A stretch of DNA of 64,000 nt, taken from positions 62,001-126,000 of the forward strand of contig NZ_VXKN01000004.1 in assembly GCF_008693185.1 (NCBI RefSeq), written 5' to 3'. Shown here in pieces: positions 54,661-62,842 of this stretch; position 1 is the first letter of the stretch; every line of letters begins with the position of its first letter. This DNA is from Acinetobacter qingfengensis (GTDB lineage Bacteria; Pseudomonadota; Gammaproteobacteria; Pseudomonadales; Moraxellaceae). The translations under genes and the position numbers were made by a program. The notes beneath the pieces are model-generated. The model was not told where the DNA came from and did no database searches. It worked only from the letters and a program-made list of their open reading frames with translations.

Positions 54661-55812
54661 ATGTCCTATCAACCGCAAAATATCCCATTATCCCTGTATA
54701 TCCACATGCCGTGGTGTGTGCGTAAATGTCCATATTGTGATTTCAATTCTCATGAATTGGCAGAAGGCCAACTTACTCAGGATTTGGAGCAACATTATTT
54801 GCATGCATTGGTGGCAGATTTACAATCACAACAAAAGTTTGTGCAGGATCGATTGATCGAAAGTGTATTTATTGGTGGAGGTACGCCGTCACTAATTTCG
54901 GCACAGGGCTATCAATGGCTATTCTCCCAATTACAACAGCTTGTACCGTTTCGTCAGAATTGTGAAATTACCATGGAAGCCAATCCTGGTACATTAGAAC
55001 ATGCACCTTTTGCGGATTATCTACAAGCTGGAATCAATCGCTTATCTATTGGTGTGCAAAGTTTTAATGCCGAACATTTACAGATACTGGGCAGAATTCA
55101 TGATACTGAGAATGCCCGACAGGCCATTTATAACGCAGCACAAGCAGGCTTTAAGCGGATTAATGTGGATTTAATGCATGGTTTGCCACAGCAACGTGTG
55201 GAACAGGCATTATATGATTTAAATACCGCAATTGATCTAGGCGCAACACATATTTCATGGTATCAACTGACCATTGAACCGAATACCGTATTTTATCGTT
55301 CACAACCTACCTTACCTGATGAGGATGTACTGGAACAGATTCAACAGCAGGGCGAGCAGCGATTAAAACAGCATGGTTTTTTTAATTATGAAATATCGGC
55401 ATGGGCCAAAGAATTACCTAGCCAGCACAATTTGAATTATTGGCAATTTGGTGATTATCTTGCAATTGGCGCCGGGGCACATGGTAAAGTTTCATTAGCC
55501 GATGGGGTCTATCGTTTTCAAAAAACCCGCCTGCCCAAGGATTATCTGGCTAAACTTCCGGCTGAGCATGTGCAGTTTAAAAAAATTACTGATGATGAAA
55601 TGCCCTTTGAATTCATGATGAATGTATTGCGGCTAACAGAGGGGGCACCAAAGGATTATTACACCCAAAGAACTCATCTATCGCTACAATCGTTATCTGG
55701 TATTGTACAATCTTTACAGCATAAAAATCTGATGCAAAATGATTCACAACATTTTGCTTGTACAAAACTAGGGCGACAGTATTTAAATACTGTATTGGAA
55801 AATTTTTTATAA
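54661..55812 (+). CDS. hemW: HemW, radical SAM heme chaperone
   Basis: A 383-residue member of the HemN-like radical SAM family. The 4Fe-4S motif is C-X3-C-X2-C (Cys 19, 23 and 26 in MPWCVRKCPYCDF), followed by FIGGGTPSLIS, TMEANPGTLE and RLSIGVQSFN. HemN itself has an extra N-terminal Cys and is longer, so this is HemW, formerly annotated as coproporphyrinogen oxidase-like; it binds heme and is not the decarboxylating oxidase. Single gene, with a good hairpin terminator downstream. Confidence 0.93.
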   Translation: MSYQPQNIPLSLYIHMPWCVRKCPYCDFNSHELAEGQLTQDLEQHYLHALVADLQSQQKFVQDRLIESVFIGGGTPSLISAQGYQWLFSQLQQLVPFRQNCEITMEANPGTLEHAPFADYLQAGINRLSIGVQSFNAEHLQILGRIHDTENARQAIYNAAQAGFKRINVDLMHGLPQQRVEQALYDLNTAIDLGATHISWYQLTIEPNTVFYRSQPTLPDEDVLEQIQQQGEQRLKQHGFFNYEISAWAKELPSQHNLNYWQFGDYLAIGAGAHGKVSLADGVYRFQKTRLPKDYLAKLPAEHVQFKKITDDEMPFEFMMNVLRLTEGAPKDYYTQRTHLSLQSLSGIVQSLQHKNLMQNDSQHFACTKLGRQYLNTVLENFL

Positions 55813-55994
55813 TTATAAAATGAGTGCAAACAGTTTTTTATTGAATTTAATCAAAATCTGATTTCAATAGAAGCAGGACGAAATTTATATGCCTGTTTAA
55901 GGATTTTGCTCGAATGAAAAATTTTCTTTCTAGCTAAAGATAAATATATGAATAATAAAGCATAATTGTGTTTAGGGCTGAAATTCTGGTTATT

Positions 55995-56043
55995 TATCTT
56001 CCCCAGGCTTGTGATCAAGCTCCAAGTTTGGGGAAGATACTTT
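55995..56043. terminator. Long hairpin between hemW and the STN receptor gene
   Basis: TATCTTCCCCA (55995-56005) pairs with TGGGGAAGATA (56029-56039); an inner stem GCTTG-TGAT-CAAGC is nested within. CTTTT follows on the plus strand. It separates the convergent hemW and TonB receptor genes. Confidence 0.75.
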
Positions 56044-56049
56044 TAAAAA

Positions 56050-58560
56050 TTAAAATTTATATCTTAACGTTGCCAGAACATTACGTGGAGCACCGTAGAT
56101 TTCGCTATAGCCTGCCCATGAATACCCTAGTTCGCTATAATATTTTTTATCAAACAGGTTATTAAGATTCAATTGCAGACTTAAATGCTCATTAAACTTA
56201 TAACCACCACTAAGATCAACCGTTGCATATTTATCCTGAGCAGTATAATAGCCAGATTCCGAACGGTACATTTTACTTTGCCCATACAATGATGCGCCTA
56301 GACTTAGTTTGTCATAAGGTGCAGGCAATTGATAATTGGTATAAATTTTAAAAAGATGCTGAGGTTCATCTGTATTTATACGTTGTCCGATATTGGATGC
56401 AACACTATCTTTTTTGTATTCAGCTTTAACATACGTATAGCTTAGTGCGATTTGCCAGTTCGGAGTAAGAGCGCCTGTCAGTTGCAAATCAACACCATCA
56501 CTTTGTACTTCACCAGCAGCGCGTGAGCAAGAAATACTACCACTTGAAGGACAATTTGCTTCGTCTGTCACAGCACGGTTGCGCTGTTTAATTCTAAAAA
56601 TTGCCAAACTGCTATTGAGTGCCCCATCAAAATATTCACCTTTGATGCCTAATTCATAATTGGTACCGGTCAACGGGTCAAGTGTATTGCCATTTACATC
56701 AATACTACTTTGCGGCTCAAATATTTCAGTCACACTGCCATAAACAGAATGGTTCTGATTGATATCGTAGACCAGACCGAAATAAGGAGTAAACTCAGCA
56801 CTTTCATCCAGACTTCTTTTCCATGTTGGCGTACCTGTATACCAGCCTGTAGTATCTTGCTGATACCAACTGAAACGGCCACCGACTACAGCATGTAAGC
56901 TATCTAATAATTGTAAATTGGCAGCAGCAAACAGCCCGTATTCTTTGGTATTTCTGCCCCATAATAATGGTACCGTTGCAGATTCGCCGATTAGACGATA
57001 GGCATAAGGATTGTAGTTGTTAATGTCAATAATACGACCACCACCACCCCATGTTTGTCGACTGGTAGAATTATCCTTGCGATAATTCGCACCGATCAAA
57101 AACTCATGTTGCCTGTTGAATAGATCAAAATCACCGTTTAGGCGAAGATCAAAAATAGTTTGTTCAGTACCATATTTCCAGCCTGATTCACTTTGATTAA
57201 ATGTAGTTTCACTATCAGTGATACGTTCATTGAGTGTATATTTTGCATCGTTATCACCCTTGATATGCGTGACGGAAGCCTTAATTTTCCAGTTATTATT
57301 TAATCTATGTTGAATATCAGCAAAAACAGTATCATTATCACGATCCTGATAACTATCCGGCGTATCAAAATAACTGGAGCGGGAAAGATTCATATGGCGA
57401 CCATCTGCAAAGGTTGGTAAGCCACGAAAAACGCCATTAGTCCTAGTACGCTGGATAGAACCACCTAAGCCGATTTTAGTCTGATCCGACAAATCTGCTT
57501 CCACGATTCCATAAAAAGTACCATTTTTAGTATTGGTCACATCAACAAAGCTATCGCTATCCTGCCACGCCCCAACAACTCGTCCTCTTGTATTGCCTTG
57601 CGCATTGAGTGCCTGACTGGCATCAATGGTAAATTGTTGATTATTCCAGCTACCATAACTAGCCGTTAGATCTAATAATGGTCGGGATGTCGGACGTTTA
57701 CGCACCAGATTGATGGTGCCGGAGGGTGTACCAGCACCTTCTAACAAACCTGTAGCACCACGCACCACATCAACTTGCTCATACATGACGGTATCGACAG
57801 CGACATTTCTTTGATTAAAACCGGTAATATCCAGTGGGATACCATCGACATTGATATGACCAAAACTAAACCCTCTGGCATAAGGGGTGACTTCTATACT
57901 GGAAATTCCTCCGTTTTTACCGTATAGGCCCGGTGTTACTTTAATGATATCAGCCAGATTTTGAACATTAAAATCATCCATTTGCTTGCGTGTGATGACA
58001 CTAACGGATTGTGGTGTTTCTTTAACAGATAGATTTAATCCTGTAGCAGTGGCCGTATTTTTCGTGGTATATGCATAACTATCTTCTGCATTCACTGTGA
58101 TGGCTGGGAGTTGAGCAACTCCACTACGATTTGAAATTTGATCAGAATCTGCTTTTACATCTAATGTTTTAAGTTGACCGGCATAATAGACTTGATTTTC
58201 AGTTGTAGTAATTGTCCAGATGCCATCTGCACGTTTTATGAGTTTAAATGGCGTGTCTTGTAATAAAATAGTCATACCTTGTTCAAAGGTATATGTTCCT
58301 TTCAGACCTCTGGATTTTCTATTTTCCAGTAATTTTGGATCATAAGAAATTTCTGTACGACATAAACCGGCAAATTGTGCAATTGCCTGATCCAGAGATA
58401 TGGCGGCAATGTTTACCTCTACAGCGGTGGATTGTAAGGTAGGCGATTGTGCCAGTACGTGCGGACTCCCTATAGTTAGTGTGCCTAAGATGATTGAAAT
58501 TATGGCAATCTTTAATGGATGCTTGTGTTGAACAGATATACTGCATTTTTTTTGTTGCAT
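56050..58560 (-). CDS. TonB-dependent siderophore receptor with N-terminal signalling (STN) domain
   Basis: An 836-residue FpvA/FecA-like transducer. After a long signal peptide (ending near VLAQS, about residue 38) comes the STN domain (about 50-115: ISLDQAIAQFAGLCRTEISYDPKLL). Then come a TonB box region (LPAITVNAE), the plug (TPQSVSVITRKQMDDFNVQNLAD and VDVVRGATGLLEGAGTPSGTINLVRKRP) and a barrel that ends in Phe. STN domains touch a FecR-type protein in the periplasm to report ligand binding. The FecI/FecR genes are divergent at 58909-60427. A Fur-box-like site precedes the gene. Likely ligand: a ferric siderophore of FpvA type, exact identity unknown. Confidence 0.92.
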   Translation of the reverse strand: MQQKKCSISVQHKHPLKIAIISIILGTLTIGSPHVLAQSPTLQSTAVEVNIAAISLDQAIAQFAGLCRTEISYDPKLLENRKSRGLKGTYTFEQGMTILLQDTPFKLIKRADGIWTITTTENQVYYAGQLKTLDVKADSDQISNRSGVAQLPAITVNAEDSYAYTTKNTATATGLNLSVKETPQSVSVITRKQMDDFNVQNLADIIKVTPGLYGKNGGISSIEVTPYARGFSFGHINVDGIPLDITGFNQRNVAVDTVMYEQVDVVRGATGLLEGAGTPSGTINLVRKRPTSRPLLDLTASYGSWNNQQFTIDASQALNAQGNTRGRVVGAWQDSDSFVDVTNTKNGTFYGIVEADLSDQTKIGLGGSIQRTRTNGVFRGLPTFADGRHMNLSRSSYFDTPDSYQDRDNDTVFADIQHRLNNNWKIKASVTHIKGDNDAKYTLNERITDSETTFNQSESGWKYGTEQTIFDLRLNGDFDLFNRQHEFLIGANYRKDNSTSRQTWGGGGRIIDINNYNPYAYRLIGESATVPLLWGRNTKEYGLFAAANLQLLDSLHAVVGGRFSWYQQDTTGWYTGTPTWKRSLDESAEFTPYFGLVYDINQNHSVYGSVTEIFEPQSSIDVNGNTLDPLTGTNYELGIKGEYFDGALNSSLAIFRIKQRNRAVTDEANCPSSGSISCSRAAGEVQSDGVDLQLTGALTPNWQIALSYTYVKAEYKKDSVASNIGQRINTDEPQHLFKIYTNYQLPAPYDKLSLGASLYGQSKMYRSESGYYTAQDKYATVDLSGGYKFNEHLSLQLNLNNLFDKKYYSELGYSWAGYSEIYGAPRNVLATLRYKF

Positions 58561-58613
58561 GAGATATTCCCCTGAATAGTGTGAATAAAAATCGCTTTAA
58601 TCACTTATCACTT

Positions 58614-58632
58614 GAGAATGATAATTAGCTCA
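58614..58632 (-). promoter_or_regulatory. Fur-box-like site before the STN receptor
   Basis: GAGAATGATAATTAGCTCA matches the 19-base Fur consensus at 12 positions, best in its left and central hexamers. It lies 54 bases upstream of the receptor start. Confidence 0.55.
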
Positions 58633-58873
58633 AAAAATTAAATATTTTTTTCATTTTTAGAAAATCGTAATCTTCACAATTAAATTATCAGACTTCTAAT
58701 TTTCCATAAACATGCCATTTCATGATGTACATCTAGGAAAAAATTTTTAATCTAATTTATAAAAGTATCATTCTATGACCGTACATATCCAGATACGATG
58801 ATTTATGAATATTAAAATGGACTTTATTACAGATGCTTTCGGGCACAGTATTTACAAATATAGACTTTATATT

Positions 58874-58892
58874 GATAATAATTATTATTTTC
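58874..58892 (+). promoter_or_regulatory. Fur box before the FecI-type sigma gene
   Basis: GATAATAATTATTATTTTC matches the 19-base Fur consensus at 15 positions. It lies 17 bases before the sigma-factor start, placing iron-starvation control directly on the regulator. Confidence 0.75.
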
Positions 58893-58908
58893 TAATTTAG
58901 TATTTGTC

Positions 58909-59430
58909 ATGTTTTCAGATAAATCTCTGAATAAACACCAGATAACCCAGCATGTCGATCATCTCTATAGAGATCATCAACCTTGGTTATACGGTTGGTT
59001 TTGTAGAAAGCTTGGCAACCGAAGTGATGCTGCCGATTTAACGCATGATACGTTTGTTAAAATTATAAGCCGTTATACTGATTATTATTACTATGAACCT
59101 CGTGCTTTACTCACTACTGTCGCAAAAAGTCTATTATTTAATCTTTACCGCCGTAGACGGGTAGAGCAAGCCTATTTAGCAGTTTTGGCAGAAGATCAGC
59201 GCAATGAAACCGGCATTAATCTCGAAGATCATATCTTGTTGATTGAAACACTGTGCGAACTCAGTGAAATTATTGAAAGCATGCCAGATCGACCTAAACA
59301 AGTGTTTATTCTGGCACAATTACAAGGTGTTGGTTATGCGGGTATTTCAGAGCAATTAGGGATTTCTATTGCCACAGTCAAGCGGGATCTAGCCAAAGCA
59401 ATGGCACTATGTTTTATGGCGATGGAATAA
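58909..59430 (+). CDS. FecI/FpvI-type ECF sigma factor
   Basis: A 173-residue extracytoplasmic-function sigma factor of the iron-starvation group. Region 2 is seen as LGNRSDAADLTHDTFVKII (about residues 33-51), with the ALLTTVAKSLLFNLYRRRR extension. Region 4 is seen as MPDRPKQVFILAQLQGVGYAGISEQLGISIATVKRDLAKA (starting about residue 125). It should direct RNA polymerase to the receptor promoter when the FecR/receptor pair signals. The Fur box upstream makes it iron-repressed. fecR follows after 19 bases. Confidence 0.92.
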   Translation: MFSDKSLNKHQITQHVDHLYRDHQPWLYGWFCRKLGNRSDAADLTHDTFVKIISRYTDYYYYEPRALLTTVAKSLLFNLYRRRRVEQAYLAVLAEDQRNETGINLEDHILLIETLCELSEIIESMPDRPKQVFILAQLQGVGYAGISEQLGISIATVKRDLAKAMALCFMAME

Positions 59431-59449
59431 AATTTGAGAAATTTTTTCA

Positions 59450-60427
59450 ATGACGCAGCAATCTGATCAACAAGTAAGGCAACAGGCATATGAGCAGGCT
59501 GCGCACTGGTATATGCAGCTAAAAGAACAGGGGTTTAGCGAGGAACAACAACAGGCATTTGATCAGTGGCTAAATGCCAATAGCTTGCATCAGCATATCT
59601 GGCAAAATGTCACCATGTTTGATGAGAAGTTTAATCGCTTATCCAGACCAGTTTTAGCAAAAACCATGGCACATATACAGCATAAAAAGAAAGTATCTGG
59701 CGGTAAATGGTGTTTAGGATTGCTTGCAGTGATGACCGCTTTTTACGCTTATCAGAGTATTCGTCAGCAGGATTATTTACCGGATTTATTAAGTTTTGAT
59801 GCCGTGGATGTTTATACAACGCGTATGGGAGAAACGCAATATTTAACGTTACAGGATGGTAGTCAAATCTGGATAAATAGTGCATCTAAAATTCGGGTTA
59901 AATATACAGATTTTCAACGCCAGATTGAGCTTGCCCAAGGTGAAATTTTTATTGAAACGCATCATGATGTACAAAAACGGCAGTTTTATGTCAGTACATC
60001 GCATGGGAAATTGCAGGCTCTGGGGACAGTATTTAATGTGCATTATCTGCCTGATCAAACCGAACTCAGTGTAAAAGAGGGTATTGTCAGAATTCAGACG
60101 GTACATGGTCAATATCATCAGGATATCACAGCGGAGCATGCTGCTGTATTTGATCAAAATCAAATTCATCAAGATAATTATCAAGCTACACAATTTCTTT
60201 GGCGTGAACATTTGTTGGTGGTACATAGCATGCCACTTAAACAAGTTGTTGCAGAGCTATCCAGATATTATCCAGGCGAAATCGAACTTGATCCTTCTTT
60301 GGAACAAGTCTTGATATCAGGTTCTTATTCGACACAAAATATTGAAAAGACCCTAAAAATTTTAGCCACAACCTATCAATTCAATATGAGAGTTATCTCT
60401 GAACAAAAGCTGAGAGTTCAACAGTAA
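59450..60427 (+). CDS. FecR-type transmembrane sigma regulator
   Basis: A 325-residue anti-/pro-sigma factor. The cytoplasmic N-terminal part (about 1-80) has AYEQAAHWYMQLKEQGFS and FDQWLNANSLHQHIWQ, as in DUF4880. One membrane helix (about 86-103, WCLGLLAVMTAFYAYQSI) follows. The periplasmic FecR domain has GETQYLTLQDGSQIWINSAS and GTVFNVHY. The C-terminal STN-like domain (about 255-320) receives the receptor signal. It passes the periplasmic signal to the sigma factor encoded upstream. Ends just before a strong terminator. Confidence 0.92.
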   Translation: MTQQSDQQVRQQAYEQAAHWYMQLKEQGFSEEQQQAFDQWLNANSLHQHIWQNVTMFDEKFNRLSRPVLAKTMAHIQHKKKVSGGKWCLGLLAVMTAFYAYQSIRQQDYLPDLLSFDAVDVYTTRMGETQYLTLQDGSQIWINSASKIRVKYTDFQRQIELAQGEIFIETHHDVQKRQFYVSTSHGKLQALGTVFNVHYLPDQTELSVKEGIVRIQTVHGQYHQDITAEHAAVFDQNQIHQDNYQATQFLWREHLLVVHSMPLKQVVAELSRYYPGEIELDPSLEQVLISGSYSTQNIEKTLKILATTYQFNMRVISEQKLRVQQ

Positions 60428-60471
60428 GTTATTTAAGTTAAGACAAACTGAAAAATTTAGACAATAAAAAA

Positions 60472-60498
60472 CCTCTCATTTTTATAGAGAGGCTTTTT
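60472..60498. terminator. Bidirectional terminator between fecR and tRNA-Lys
   Basis: CCTCTC (60472-60477) pairs with GAGAGG (60487-60492). Plus strand continues CTTTTT; on the minus strand the stem is followed by TTTTTT, so it also ends the tRNA transcript. Confidence 0.8.
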
Positions 60499-60504
60499 GA
60501 ATAT

Positions 60505-60580
60505 TGGTGGGTCGTCCGCGACTCGAACGCGGGACCAATGGATTAAAAGTCCACTGCTCTACCAACTGAGCTAACGACCC
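60505..60580 (-). tRNA. tRNA-Lys (anticodon TTT), copy 2
   Basis: 76 bases including encoded CCA. The acceptor stem GGGTCGT pairs with ACGACCC. The anticodon loop reads CTTTTAA with anticodon TTT, and the T-loop reads TTCGAGT. Identical in sequence to the copy at 60625-60700; the two are one transcription unit separated by 44 bases. Confidence 0.97.
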
Positions 60581-60624
60581 TTACAGGTATTTGCAAAAAT
60601 AATTTTTACAAAGCAAAACATTAA

Positions 60625-60700
60625 TGGTGGGTCGTCCGCGACTCGAACGCGGGACCAATGGATTAAAAGTCCACTGCTCTACCAACTGAGCTAACGACCC
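60625..60700 (-). tRNA. tRNA-Lys (anticodon TTT), copy 1
   Basis: 76 bases with encoded CCA, anticodon TTT, cloverleaf complete; identical to the copy at 60505-60580. It is promoter-proximal. Confidence 0.97.
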
Positions 60701-60719
60701 ATTCGTTTTGATGCTGCGT

Positions 60720-60747
60720 ATTGTAGCAATTTATTTATAGAACACAA
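60720..60747 (-). promoter_or_regulatory. Promoter of the tRNA-Lys pair
   Basis: On the minus strand, TTGTGT (-35, 60742-60747), a 16-base spacer and TACAAT (-10, 60720-60725), about 20 bases before the first tRNA. Confidence 0.6.
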
Positions 60748-60777
60748 GGGGAAATTATCGATAAGTCCAATATTTGC

Positions 60778-60819
60778 CTATAAAAAAACCATATCGATTG
60801 GTGTCTGGTTTTTTTATAG
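60778..60819 (-). terminator. Terminator of the acyl-CoA synthetase gene
   Basis: CTATAAAAAAACCA (60778-60791) and TGGTTTTTTTATAG (60806-60819) pair perfectly; the T-run is part of the stem. Confidence 0.72.
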
Positions 60820-60837
60820 GCGACTTTTCGTGTCATT

Positions 60838-62679
60838 TTAAAAATGATAATCTGCTTGAATAATCCCTTGATAGATGTCATCGCGCATTAATATATATTG
60901 TTGCTGTTGTGGCAATAATACATATACGGGATCTTTACAATTTTCTGGATCAAAGGCTTGTTCCTTTAACCGTGCTTTGGGATATTTAAATGTAGTGGTG
61001 GTTTCCATTTGTTGCTGGATACGAATAAATACAGGAATGGCATAGGCTGGTAATTGTTGTTTGAATAAATCAACCATATCCGCTAAATCCTGAGCATTCA
61101 GAGAACAATTATCTTTTAGACAAATTGCTGCCATCCCTGCACGGCCATTAGTTTGGGGAATTTCAACACCATAAACTGCAACTTCAGCAATTTTCGGGTG
61201 TGTTCCAATGATGTTTTCAACTTCTGTTGTAGATACATTTTCACCTTTCCAGCGAAAAGTATCACCAAGTCGATCCACAAACTGAGCATGTCTAAAACCG
61301 AGGCTACGTACCAGATCTCCGGTAATAAAATAATGATCACCTTCTTTAAACACATTTTGCATCAGCACTGCTTTATTTTTTTCCGGGTCGGTATAACCAT
61401 CAAAAGGGGTACGTGCGGTGATTTTCCCAATCAATAACCCTGTTTCTCCTGCTTTTACTTTTTGGCAAAAACCATTTTTATCACGGATTGGTTGATTAGT
61501 TTCTTTATCAAATGCAACAATTGCATATGGCAGGGGAGAAAAACCGACTGTATTATCAAAGTTAAAGACATTGTTAAAGCCAATATTTCCTTCGCTTGAT
61601 GCATATAGTTCCAGTACTTCTTTGATACCAAAACGTTTTTTAAAATCCTGCCAGATATTTGGGCGCAAACCATTACCAATCATCTTGGTGACACGGTGAT
61701 TGTGTTCATCTTCAGAAGGTGGATTATCCATCAAATAGCGACACAGTTCACCAACATAGCCAATTGCTGTTGCATCAAATTTTTTGACATCTTTCCAGAA
61801 GTTGGAGCGGGAAAATTTACGGCGTAGCGCCAGCGTAGCCTGACCAGCAATTACACCGCACCAGCATACCACCATACCAGTTGCATGATAAAAAGGCAGA
61901 GTTGAATACAATACATCATCATGGTGTAAATCAATAATATGCCCATAGGTGCCATAGGCAAGTGTCCAGCGTCCATTACTAAAAATTGCAGCTTTGGGTA
62001 GGCCTGTCGTTCCGGAGGTATAAATATAAAATACACCGTCCTTTCCTACATTTTGTTGTGTGGTCGGTGGATTGAATTGTGCGTATTGTGGCAGGATTTT
62101 TGCCAGATTTTGAAAATTCTTTGGGGCTTGTCCAGTATTTTTTAAGGTTTCCTGATCAGCAAACCAGTATTGGCGTTCTGGTGTAATGTCCAGATGCTCA
62201 CGGATATCCAGAATAGCTTGCTGGCACTCTTCTCCAAGAATGAGGGCAATGGGTTTAACCAGATTGATACTATGGGTTAATACCTTATGTGTTTGAGCAG
62301 TATTCACCAATGCAGAAATTACCCCGATTTTTGCTAAACCTAATACTGTTGCAAGAAGTTCGGGACGATTTTCAATCATTACCGCAACTACATCACCTTT
62401 TTTTGCATTTATAGACAAAAAATAATGCGAGATCTGATTCGCCCATGCATTAAGTTCTGCATAAGTAAATTTTTGTTCTTCATAGCGCAGGGCAATACCT
62501 TGCGGATGTTGATGTACTGCTTTTTCAAAGGCGACTGCGAAGCCAGTTGGCGTATCTTTTTTTCTGAGGTAAGTTTGACTAAGGCCTGTCGCAATATAGG
62601 GAAGCTTTTTTACTACGCCAGGAAGATGTTTTAGCATGTCGGTGAAAGAAATCACTTCATTTTTTGCATCTTGGCTCAT
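60838..62679 (-). CDS. Long-chain acyl-CoA synthetase (FATP/VLACS type)
   Basis: A 613-residue AMP-forming acyl-CoA synthetase. Motifs: YIYTSGTTGLPKAA (AMP/P-loop), LPFYHATGMV, ELYASSEGNIGF, YFITGDLV and the late DRLGDTFRWKGENVSTTEVE and FKYPKARLKEQ. The pattern YASSEGNIG and RWKGENVSTTEVE marks the branch related to animal fatty-acid transport proteins, different from classic FadD. The start at 62679 (MSQDAK) has AGGA 8 bases upstream, the longer frame none. It activates imported fatty acids for beta-oxidation or lipid synthesis. Single gene between a tRNA pair and rne. Confidence 0.9.
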   Translation of the reverse strand: MSQDAKNEVISFTDMLKHLPGVVKKLPYIATGLSQTYLRKKDTPTGFAVAFEKAVHQHPQGIALRYEEQKFTYAELNAWANQISHYFLSINAKKGDVVAVMIENRPELLATVLGLAKIGVISALVNTAQTHKVLTHSINLVKPIALILGEECQQAILDIREHLDITPERQYWFADQETLKNTGQAPKNFQNLAKILPQYAQFNPPTTQQNVGKDGVFYIYTSGTTGLPKAAIFSNGRWTLAYGTYGHIIDLHHDDVLYSTLPFYHATGMVVCWCGVIAGQATLALRRKFSRSNFWKDVKKFDATAIGYVGELCRYLMDNPPSEDEHNHRVTKMIGNGLRPNIWQDFKKRFGIKEVLELYASSEGNIGFNNVFNFDNTVGFSPLPYAIVAFDKETNQPIRDKNGFCQKVKAGETGLLIGKITARTPFDGYTDPEKNKAVLMQNVFKEGDHYFITGDLVRSLGFRHAQFVDRLGDTFRWKGENVSTTEVENIIGTHPKIAEVAVYGVEIPQTNGRAGMAAICLKDNCSLNAQDLADMVDLFKQQLPAYAIPVFIRIQQQMETTTTFKYPKARLKEQAFDPENCKDPVYVLLPQQQQYILMRDDIYQGIIQADYHF

Positions 62680-62791
62680 ACTGCATATCCTATTTTGTTT
62701 CATTTGTTGGGAAATATTGGGTTAACCAGTAGAAATTATATAAAGTCACATAATTTCAATGAATTAGTAAATAAGTTATATCTGAAATAGA

Positions 62792-62821
62792 AAAACCTAG
62801 TCAGAATTTTGACTAGGTTTT
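62792..62821 (-). terminator. Intrinsic terminator of rne
   Basis: AAAACCTAGTCA (62792-62803) and TGACTAGGTTTT (62810-62821) pair perfectly around GAATTT; on the minus strand the stem is followed by TTCTATTTC. Confidence 0.85.
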
Positions 62822-62842
62822 GTTGTATTTCATACTGATACA

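Noticed and set aside
60505..60700. Tandem repeat of 76 bases as a mobile-element footprint
   Set aside because: The repeats are two complete tRNA-Lys genes; no integrase, attachment-site duplication or foreign DNA adjoins them.
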